A DNA stretch of 64,000 bases from Trileptium ribeirensis (taxonomy: Eukaryota > Nematoda > Enoplea > Enoplida > Thoracostomopsidae): positions 24,754 through 88,753 of the forward strand of contig JASANE010005058.1 in NCBI GenBank assembly GCA_030248225.1. Direction: 5' to 3'. Each line of letters begins with the position of its first letter. The first letter of the stretch is position 1. The notes beneath the pieces were generated by a model. It saw only the letters and a program-made list of their open reading frames with translations, was not told the DNA's origin and did not search any database. Made by a program: the position numbers and the translations under genes. Below, piece after piece: positions 28,301 through 40,300 of this stretch.

Positions 28301-31300
28301 TTCCGGTAAATTTCGGTTCCGGTTATTCCCTGCTGAATACCTTAAAGTGCTTTTCTGTACACTAAAAATTGCGGTAATAACCTTTTTAATTGGGCCAAAA
28401 CTTCGATATTTCGTATCTGTCTTGCCGAGTTTTATCTTTCGATACTAAAATAAACCCCAAAAAGAAATTGATTGGCGGTTAGCGTCTGTAAGTAATTTGA
28501 TAATCGTTGGACGGATTTTAGGCCTCTTCACGGCGTCTAACATGGCGGGTCAGTATACACGTGATCTAAGAAATTATTTACATGCAAAAGGCCGTTTTGG
28601 ATTACAAAGATACCAAATTTTTATTTATCCGTAACTCGCTCATGGTTAGTGCGATTACTCTCTATTATCTGCAAACGTTGATAAATTTGGGTGGTACCGC
28701 ACCGACTGTACTGTAATATGGGCAGACAGGCAGGTTTTATTGACAAAAGTTCCTAATTTACAACCGTTCACGGTAATTTTGCTGCAAGTTATGTCACTAG
28801 ACACAGAACCCTTAGGCAAACATCGCTTTCAGTTGATACGCGCCGTCGATGTTGTGTGCCGATGTCATTGCTGTTTTAACAAATTTTTTATATTTTCGTA
28901 CCCTTCAGAGCGGCTAGATGTACGAAGATAAATGTGGGATTTCAGTTGGAGACGTTTACAAACGCCACGATGGAACATCTGGCCGCAGAATGTCCATCGA
29001 TACCGGCGTCTGCGCTATCAGAACCTATAATGTCATCGGGTTTGCAGATCTTGGATTTCTGGGTTAACTCGCATTGCAATTGCAACCATCACCGCTGTGG
29101 CTGACACTAGCACTGGTGGTATCACTGTTATTTTCCTTTTCAGAGAACCGAAAAACCACTCTTCACCAACGCCAATATTGTCGAATTTGTCAATTTAAAG
29201 GGATAAAATCTTCAGCGTAGATGTGCAGCGGCGAACAGAGCATCGGCCGCACGCTGCAAATGTACGAATTTCTGCGGCTTTTTTTTCAAATTCACGGAGC
29301 GCAGGAGTAACTTTTCGTCACAGACAGCTCGTGTACCTGTCAAAAGAACGAATGACTTGTCTATATTTGTCGCATGATCACAGCTAAGTCTACATCAAAC
29401 GTGTCAAACATTTTAGCTCGCATTATAATCATGGCTAGTTTGTCGAGCATGGGATCGGAACGGCTTATATACAATCGAGTATCAGTCAATGGGGTGGCAG
29501 AGAAGACACGCTCCACTCCATAGGTTGATAGTGACATTTATTCAAGATTATGTTTTTGGTAATTCTTTTGGTAATTGGTTTGCTTCGAAGTACTGCAACG
29601 TGGCACTTCAGGGGTTGCAAGGTTTTGGTAGTCTAACTAGTCGTTGCTTATGAGGCAAGGGCAAACGTACTTGAGTGTAGTTGTATATAGTCGCAAAGGT
29701 CTGTAACATCTCCAAGCGGTGGATCTTCAAACACTTAGCTTTTGTGCTCGGGCTGTACCGCAATAATCTTCATTGGACATCAGTAGAATTCGATGAATGA
29801 ATCGGCAGCCTCGGCGGCAAACGCGGCTACATCAGCTTCATATTTCGCCTCAACGAGCATGTTTTCAACGTAATGAATGCGGCAATTCCCTTACGATTAT
29901 CGCTAGTGTACGCTTATACTGGAGCTTGTCAAGAAATGCTGTAGCGGCAGTTTTTGTTAGTTCTCTGTCAGTTTTATCGAACAAGACTTATCGTCAAAGT
30001 ATTCGTTCCACACTGAGTTTTTCGCTACGGATTACAACGCTTCGTCGTGATAGTCTGTTAATTAGATACCAATTATCTCGAATATTCTAATTACGACAGC
30101 AATAGCGTTTTGACTATCAGTTTTCAACGCCACCGTACAATATTCCTACCGACATTACTGTTAGCTTCGACAAGCAATGAACACAGAAGTATGATTTGTA
30201 TGATCGTTAATTGTTTCGTGAAGTTCATTTTCTTTCAACAAATAATCCTTCTCCCTTTCCCATTTGAATATGAACATTTGAACAACAGGGAATGAAACCT
30301 CTGTTCCTGCCCTTTTGCCATAAACAGTTTCGTTACTGCGCTAAAATATCCGATTAGTTTCGGTAACTTAGTTAACAATTTTGCAGATGTTTCGCTTTAG
30401 TTGTTAGAAATTTAGTCTTTGATGAGGCGTGCTTCAATGCCAGCTGGATAAGGCGAGATCGATACCACCAATCGTTTACGCGGCTGTTAGCACTGATGTG
30501 TGTTGTTGGTGCGGGGTCCTCGACGGCTATCAGAAGTTTAGCACGAGTAATTATTAGTCAAGGGCGTTGGTTTCGGTCCTGTCGGGCCAAATAAAAATGA
30601 GCGAACCAACGAAAAAGCCAAAGTATTGGTATTCCGGCAGTTTACTAATCTATTCCATACTGTACAAAATATTTGTGCTACGATACTCTACAACAGAGTC
30701 AGCAACTATTGGAAACACTTCGGTCGCTGAACTGATATAACTAACCGCTAGCTGCTCTGAGAGATTGTGTCGCCGAGGATCAAATATTTGCGCTTCGTCA
30801 GCTACTAGAAAACCGATTCGAGTATAGACGCCCAACAGTTCTTATTTTTGTGGATTTCAAAGCAGCTTTTGACTGCATCGATCGTCCAACAATATGGGAT
30901 ATTTGCGAAAACATTGGTTTGCCCTACAAAATAATTCAGATTCTCCGGACGTTATACAACACAACCACATGCATAGTGAAAGCGTACGGCGAGACAACGG
31001 ATAAATTTCTGGTCCGAACTGGTGTCAGGCAAGGGGCAATTTTGTGCCCGTTACTCTTCAATATCGTCGTGGTGGATTACATCTTGAAATCAGCTCTGGA
31101 TGACTGCCGCACGGGTGGAGTTCAAGTTTATAACCACTCGGAACCTATTTATGATCTCGACTATGCGGACGACATTGTATTGCTTTCGGAAAACGAACAG
31201 GATGCTCAAAGTATGCTCAACAGCGTCGCGATACATACAGCCGCGGTCGGATTACACGTGAACACGGCGAAGACCAAAGTCATGGTAGCATGCTGCCCAA

Positions 31301-34300
31301 AGCCTTCTATAAAGCTGGACAACGTAGAACTTGAAGTGCAAGACTCATTCGTTTACCTTGTCAGTCAGATAACGGCCACTGGAAATGTAACTATGGAAAC
31401 ACGCACGAGAATCGCCAAAGCAAATGGAGCATACCAGTTACTTAAAAAGCCTCTGTGGCGCAGAAAGGACATTTCGGTTCGAACAAAGGTCAAAGTATAT
31501 GACGCTAGTGTCCGCACAGTACTGCTTTATGGATGGGAAACATGGTCCGTTAAAGTACTCGACATTAAGAAAATAACGGCCTTCGAGCGCTGCTGCTGGC
31601 GCAAAGCATTCATTCTCCGACCTTTTACAAACTACCGAAATGCAGACATTCACCGACTGTTTCTTCACGAAGACCCTTTAGAAGCGGTTATTCAAGAGCG
31701 TAGACTCAAATGGCTCGGCCACGTTTTACGAATGGACAGGCAGCGTTTACCACTGCGAACTTTACTCTCAACGCCATCGCAAGGATGGAATAGATCTCGA
31801 GGTGGTGTCAGAAAAGCTTGGAAAAGGCTAATCGAGGCAGACACACAACCACTTCTCATGCCGCCAAACAGCCGAACAAGAATGTGGGGCTTACGATGCC
31901 TTCAGGAATGCTAGGACGTAGCGCAGTGTAGAACGAGATGGAGGGCGCTCGTGAGGGATACCGTCAGGGCCACCGTTGGGCACTTGTGCCCGTAAGGTCC
32001 TCAAAGAAGAAAGAAGTCGCCGAGGATTAACTTTGACTTTCACTGCTGAAACGATTGGTACGATTCACGCCACTGCCCTGGCTTTTTGCATCCAAAACTA
32101 TTTCCATAACATCTTCATCATGGCGCATCACTGTCGGTGACTCTTGAAGAGACCTTGTTGTTTCGGCTGAAAATCAGGAAAGTGCAGTAAACGAATATTA
32201 GGACACAGAATCTACGCATAACTGTATATTTTAATACAAGAAATCATCCCGTCAATGTTCAAAGATTTATTAAAACAATAATTTTTTTAGTGTTAAACAT
32301 TCCCTCTTCTAGCTGATCCGTGAAAAGGTAATCTCGGTGGCTGCTGTGCTACTGACGTTGCAGCTGAAGATGATTTCGAAGACACTGTTGACGAGGTTTT
32401 AACAGGTGCTGCAGTTTTGGGAAATTTTGATTCCCATTGGCCATTGTAACTTTATCAGAAAAAAACTAAAATTAATTTTCATAATTACAACAGTGCTAGT
32501 ACTAAATATTACTCCCAATACCAAAACTAAATATGATTTTCCTGAAACGCCCGAAAATAAAGTAAATAGCAATATATATTGGCGTCACCTTTCACCTTGC
32601 AGAAAAATGGATTTTAATTTTCCAAATCTAAAAGTTCTACATAAATATTCGTAATCTGAAGGGGGTTACCCTTCAAACTTGTGTAACTCTGCCCAGATGA
32701 TCAAGCTCCCATGATTGAAACTATACTTGCATCCGTTCAAAATTAATACCCGTTACCTGTACCCGTACCTTGCAAAATAAAATAACCGGATCCGGAATTT
32801 TTGAAAACTAATACCCGGAACTGGACCCGGGCCCGGAATTTTTGAAAACCAATATTCGATCGGGACTACACAGATAGATAAATGTACAAACATTATATTA
32901 TTATTATTATAATTTTATGCATATACATGTTATATACTGGCCTGTCCACAGCCCTCCGAAAAATGGGGATACTTCGCGGGCCACCATGCTTATTCTTGGG
33001 GTAAAATTAAAAGTGGGCTGGGATAAATTTTGCTTAAAAATATTAAATATTTCCATATTTTCATGCATTTTTACTACCGTGAATGTATTTTCAAGCTAAA
33101 CACGATATTATTTCACTGATTGCCTTATTGGCGCTTTGCTGCCGTGTCAACTGGAACATTTGAATTCAACACGTTACCAAAACGTAGCCCCTGCTGTATT
33201 GTTTAGATGTAAATGTTTGACAGCTAACGTATCTTCTACTAGTTCAACATCTTACACTAGTTCTATGTATTTTTCTGATAAGGTAGATTCCTTAGAGTTA
33301 GTAGCGGCTATTTCCTGCCACTATTACATTTCGCAACATAACCGTTGGATATAAGAACAACATTTAATTTCACATTATAATCAGTCGTCAAATGGTTTTT
33401 TCGAGAGCATGACTATATTAGTGAACATAATGTTACCAGATATTAAATACCCGGACACGAACCGGGACCTTGCAAAATAAAATAACCGGATCCTGGGAGG
33501 ATTTTTGAAAACCAAAACCCAAACCTGGAATTTTTTTGTCAGATACCGAAATACCCGGACCCGGATGCAATTTTAATTGAAACCCCCATTTGATGAATCG
33601 GCTGTCACTCTGACTCGACCCCCAGAAATTTAGACCTGGTGGAGAATCCAGTGCTATCACCTACTTCTAGACCCAATCTCGCCATCCGCCTCTAGATACA
33701 TCATTGTGTCCGTATGCGTGTGCTCCCGTCATCGTAAATACTTATGCATGTGTGATTGCGATTGCGTATGTCCGAGTATGCATCTGTTGCCATTGCGTCT
33801 CTCCGCATGTGCATATGAATTTGTCCGCGACTGTACAGATTAAGTATTTAATATGGTACCGTCATACATAATACTGGAAATTATGATTATCATTGTCTGT
33901 TGATGGCGTAAACTAGCACTACCATCGTCTGTAGTTTGCATTGTGCAGTGCCTTGTGATTTCCGATGGTTCTAAGACGGCTGTGCGATCTCGGTCCTAAG
34001 CAACTTTAGCTACTACAAATCCTACTGTGAGAAATGTATGACCATGGCCGTCAATCTGTGAAATTCATCCGTTTAATTATGTAATAACGTTTGTTAGAAA
34101 ACACGATTATAAGATTAAGATGCGCTTCTGAATATACAATGCATGATTAATATTTCGGTATATTTTTGTGATTTCAAAGGTTTTAACATAACTTATTCTA
34201 TTCCGCAACAGAATTACACTGACCAAAAGATTTGTTTCGGCCTCAATATTCACTATTGTATCACAGTACAACAACAGCATCGTATGTATTACTATGTATT

Positions 34301-37300
34301 TTTAGACAATCCGGGTACCTGGGAAGAAGACACAATAAAAGCGTGTATATGCTTATTGCTGCACATTCTGCCGTTGGATCACAAATTAATACACGAGTGA
34401 GTGTATTACTTATTTTTTCCAGCGGATTGGAGGAAGTTATTCCTGGGCGTGAGGTTAAGAATAATGGTTGTATCGAAACATTAGTTCGAGGTATATTATG
34501 TAGCTAGTGTTAGTAATATCTTATGCGGAAAAATGTATGTATGGCTCCATAAAGAAATGGGGGTTAAGATGTTTCATATTGCTTAGCAGATTTGGTGCTT
34601 TAATCAACAATTAATAGCTTATCAGTTTTACTAAATGATTTACCGGCGCTTTATGTTTGAGCTTAAAACGAAAACTTCTAAAGAATAGTAAAAAATCCTC
34701 TTATCAAATTACAGGCGTGGACTTGGATTTTTCGATTTACACGGTAAAAGGGATTTCGATGCATATATACTAATAATTGAGTTAGCAGATGCTCTGTTAT
34801 GATCATCGAGCTAGCTGTATTACTTTGCTAACGCTTTAGCGGCTAGATGCGCTCGAAAAATGTAAATCGTGCTCCCATTTTGTGGTTTATGTAAAGTGAT
34901 GGCAGCAATTACAATCTTTGAATATTATTCCTAGCCAGCTCGAACCTTTGAAACACCTTACGAGGGTATATTGATCGTTTTATCTTGAATTTCGGCACTA
35001 AAGTTTTTAAATCTAATTTCATTTAATTATTAACGTCTGGTATTGTTTACACTGAAACTAATGATAAATATTTTGCTATTGATTGTATCTCAACATAACC
35101 TAGCCGTAAGAAAACCTAAAATATCAGTCTTTTTATGTCTTGAAAGTGTATTTGTTCGAAATAGAATGTAATAAAAATAAATAAATAAAATTCACAATTT
35201 ATAGCTGGTGACGAACCTCGAATATGTTTAATATTGAAAAACACAGCCCCGACATTTTCAATTTATAAAAAATATTGAAAATTGGCGTATAGCTATTATT
35301 TTTCGATTGCATTTCAGACTGTCTGAGGTCTATGTGGAGGCTACTGCCGACATTAAACGAGTCATTCTAAGACAGCTCGAAAGTCCGGTTAGCAGCTTAG
35401 CACTATTCTTTTAATATTTTTCTTAATCTGTATATTAAATTGACTATAAACTAAGTTATTGTATTTGGCATTTCCAAGCCCTAAGACTACTATTTATGAA
35501 ACTTTTAAGCTTAAAATTTTTAATTATTATATAACATCTTTGAGACTTAAAGATGACCAGTCATAGTATTTAGTGTTGGGGATCATAGATAAATTATTTC
35601 TGCTGATTTTATGCTTATCAATCTAATAGTATTAACAGAGAATATCGTATTATCAAAATTATCGTTGATTCGTAGCGCTGATTAATTTAATTTATTTGAA
35701 AAGCTTTTGTAGGATATCCGTGGAAGGTAAACTCATAAAAAAAGAAAAGAATATTTTGTTCCAAACTTTGATCTTATTGCGTATGGGAATGATAACTGAA
35801 ACGTTTATATTGTTTTGCCTGCTGTGGCCGATATAAAAAATAAACGCTATATAAAAATTCGTAGCATCGTATCCATTAGTGTCTTTTTACTTGAAATTCG
35901 ACATATAGGAACAAAAACAGAAAATTCGACATCATCCCAACAAGCTTTTAGTTGTTTTTCAGTGTTTCCAAATGCTTTGTAAGTGAAACATCGTACAGAA
36001 AAAAACGGAGAAAGCAACAAGATTTTATTTCTGTTAAGACTTTGAGAGCCGCTATTTTTCGATGATTTAAGCGTTCGGATTCAAAATATGGGCTGTAAAC
36101 AGCCAGTTTTTCAAAGTTTTGTGCTAATCGTGTTTCTCGCTTGTGGGATGGGAACAATGATATTATACCGTTTTATAATATGTAGCTGTGAGGTGTTCCA
36201 TATTTTACAATACATTTGATTCACATGGACGTTTCAGGTGGCTAAAATTCCAAATTAGCACAAAACTGTCGGTTCGATGTTTTTACATAGAATGCTGGAA
36301 TCAGTATAAAGGTTTCCGTGGTTGTTGTATACGTCACAATCTTGTTGTGAGCACCCACATGCCGCGCACTAGCACTATCGAGATGGCAAGAATTAAGCGC
36401 GAATTTCGATTGATTTTGGTTTCGATTAGAAAAAATTGCAATCTATTTCGATTTCGATCGTTTTTGGACTGCACTTATTTTTGGCCGCGACTGTAGTTCT
36501 TCAACATGATAAAAATTAACTATAAAAATAGTATTTTTTGTTAAAAATTATGATTAGTAAATTTCAAGACTTGCTGATTTTGTGGCCATTTGTCAAAGAA
36601 ATGAAAGTTCTGTGGCATGTTAAAAGGAGACAAAATGGTTGTTACCTTACAGTGGCTGAGAAAGCTCGAAATTTGTTAAAAGGACATTTATATACTTGAC
36701 TTACAGTGTCAGCTGGTTGTTGCAGGCCTCCGCTATTGCGAAACTGCCTTCTGTTGTGCATCACCATTATCACTTGTGGTCATAATAATATTGTAACTGT
36801 GACTCTTTTAGCGCAGATTAGCACAATATGTTGCTTCTTCTTTCCGTGCTGTATGGTGTTTCTAGTCGTTCACTAGTCGAAATGTGTTGAAATTTATTGT
36901 TATAGATTAAAGCCATCGGTATGCACTCTCCGGATATTTTAAAGTTGGTCGAGATTTGTCCAAAAGGCGGTGAAACTCTGGTTACCCGCATTGTTCATAT
37001 ACTAACGGAGCGAAGTAAGTTTATCCGTAAAACTAAATCACAATTTTTTTTTCGTTTTGACTTTTTCCATATTCTGTTGCTGCGATTTCGCAGTAGTTAA
37101 TACTGAAACTGCGAGCGAATTGGAGTTTTACGTTATATGTTGGTATTTTTATAGCCATACATACAGTCACAGCCAAAAATAAGTTAATATAAAAATAGAA
37201 TATGTTAAATAGAATCTCGATCGATTTTGCTTTTAGCGCAATTAAATAAATTTTAAATTTATAAAATTTCGATTATTTTCGACTTAACGAAATTTCAATC

Positions 37301-40300
37301 GATTGCGAATTCGATTTCTGTCATTTTCGATTGCGAATTCGATTTCTGTCGTTTTCGATTGCGAATTCGATTTCTGTCGTTTTCGATTGCATTTATTTTT
37401 GGCCGCGATTATAGTAGCAATTATTTTGAAATATCTAAAATAATACTGCCATGCAGAATATAGTTCTTGTGTATCTCAGGTGATGTTAAGTTCATTAACA
37501 GTTCTTTGTGTATTAATAAACGGACGTACAGCCGTAACCACTACCAGATACATTCTTGGCTAGTCCAAACATCGGAATTTATAGCCGCCCCGCCCCCTCG
37601 AATTTTGCCTGGGGGCTAAATTTTTGCCGGATTTTGTTGCGTTTAGACGTTTATTTTTGTCAGCAGGGGGCTTGGAACCGGGGGTAAGCGAAATTTTGCC
37701 GGAGGGTAGGAGCCGGGGGTACCTCCGTTTTGCCGAAGGCCAGCCGAAAATGCCCCCCCACGTTGCACTAGCCAGCATTCATGCGGAATTCTTCGCGACG
37801 CCAGCTGCTTTTCAAAGAATGTGTAAGTTTATAGTATCAAACACACTGTGCTGGTTAAATAAGTGGTTTTCGAAGCATAAACATAAAGGTAACATTAAAT
37901 GCAGTATAGTCGGCGTATTATGAAATTAGTTCACAATGTGGCCGCGCTGCATCATGATCTGCCATTAAGCAAGAACTGATGCAAAATGTATATGGGTGCC
38001 CATAGTTAATGAAAACGCTAATTTGGCATAAGCTTCTGAGTTTGAGCACTTAGTATACGAATGTTTAAGGGATGATAGTGTGTAAAGCTCTAGTAATCTA
38101 ATTATTATTGAGTTAATTTGTCTCAAATTTTCACGAACTGGTACCAGATAGCTAACCAGTTTTACAAAAATTTTGCAATAGTTTTACAGCATTAATGCAT
38201 TCGTTTTATTGGTTTCTTTGTGTACTTGATTTGACTCATTGACTGGCAACTAATTTTATTGACACGAGCATAAGTTGTCTGGTTATGGTATACAGGACTT
38301 AAGAAATCATAATTGAGTGGTACGGAGCGATTTACTTAGTTTACAAATATTAATTTATGCCCATTACACGTCACATGTTTTTTTTGCTTTATATTTTTGC
38401 GGGGTTTCATTTCATAGAGTACCGTAATAAGCAGAAGTTATTAAATATTCACTATCTGCGTGATCATCATCAATCATGCTAGGCAGACAATTCATCTGTC
38501 TGTGGTCAGCTTCTGTCATTAAACAGCTGAGCAATAAGTATAGTCAAGAGTCGATGATGGTCCACTGTACAGGAGACCATGACTCTCTTCAGCTTTTCTG
38601 TACATACGTCGTTTTCTGACACATATTATGCTGGGGTCGTTTTCGCCCTTACGTCTCAGGCTTACGACCCACCAAGTGAGTCGAAAACATGACTAACCAC
38701 CCATATTCATGGACCACAACCTCCAGACCCCTCTCAGATTCTCACATCACCGCCGTGTAACCCACGCCTGTTCATGGACTACAAAAATACACCCGTTCAT
38801 GGACCACTAACGTAGCCCCCTCCCACCAGGTTCATGAACCACTAAATTACATTCAACCCATGTTCTTGGAGCACTTATTCAGGCCCGTCTCAAATTCTTA
38901 GACCACTTTTTCAAACCCCTCCCATGTCCTTCGACCACTTTTTCAGACCTCTCCCATGTTCGTGGACCACTGTTTCAACCACCCCCCTCGCCCCAGGTTC
39001 TTGGGCCACTTTTTAATTTTTCTAAAATATTTTTAAAAATAACAAAAGTTGTCCAAGAACTTGGGTAGTGGGTAAAAATTGTCCAAGAACCTGCAATGAG
39101 TCTGGACGTGGTGGTCCGCTTTGCGGCTCGAACATCTGGGAGGGGTAAGAGCGAAAACGAGCGCGACATACCTCTTCGTATAATTAAATACTTTTGCTAT
39201 GCAAGTGTATGAAACTGGTTCATGTTAGACGTGGTTAATTCGTGTGTATCGGCAGTTATTTCTGTTGAGAGCGACCACAATAATTTTAGTTTGCTATTAA
39301 ATATTTGTGTTAAATTTTATTAGTGCTAGTGTTTTCATTTTTGCGTTTTTGTCACCATTTTCGTGTTATATCATTGTTTCGTGTGCATTATGATGACGAT
39401 AATTTGTTTAGATCCGCCCAGTCCAGAACTGGTCAGTCGTATTAGAGACTTGTATCATAAACGTGTGTCGGATGTTCGCTTCTTAATTCCTGTCCTTGCT
39501 GGTCTTAGTAAAGTAAATATTACATCACATTTACATTATTTTATAATTATTGCTGTTGCTTAATTTGATCTTTTTAATAGTGTTCACAGTCTTACTGTAT
39601 ACAGAAATAGTACAGCAGCAAATGAATGGTTATTATCAGAACGTAGTGTCACATAATGTAGATTGTGTGTTGCAGGGGTGAAAGCTTTTAAATTTAGTCT
39701 GTATGCGTGTGATCAGTCATAACTCGGGAATGACTTAATCGGTTTCCATGATCTTGGGTTCATTCGATCCGGCATATCGAGTTACCAGTGCGCTTTTTGA
39801 TTTGGGGTCTGGCTCCGGGGTCAGGTGTCAAATGATGGGTTTTTTACGCCATTTTAATACACTTCATGGAAGCGAGGTCATTTTTATATCTTAACTTTCG
39901 ATTTTTTTCTGGTTGGTTTTTTCTATAGTAAAATGATAAATGCCTATGTTTCTGTTTATTTTTCGATTAAGGCCCCGGTTTTGGAGTTATGGGGTTTGAG
40001 GTATGGCACCCTCGTCGTTCCTCGATTTTCTAAAAATTCGAAAATTTATTCTGACGTCCTGTGTGGCTGGAAAGCTTCAGTTGGCGGTTTTCGGGTATGA
40101 GAAACTCATTGCCGGTGCTGGTTTTGCTCTGCAACCAATGGTTTCGTGGGTATGGGGGTCTATTGTTCGAGGTCAGAGGTCAAAATGAGAGTTTTTACCC
40201 CTTTTCGTACCCTTCACGGAAGCAAGGTTATTTGTATCTTAATTTTCGAATTTTTTCTTGTTTTTGATTTCATAGTAAAATGATAAAACGCTTATGCTAC

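Noticed and set aside
37560..37923. Opposed ORFs on both strands with Gly/Pro-rich products
   Set aside because: They result from the G/C tracts of the family G element and match no known protein.
38541..39175. CRISPR-like array of ~35-bp units
   Set aside because: Units are contiguous and diverged, with no constant repeat and unique spacers, and they form inverted arms. The genome is eukaryotic.
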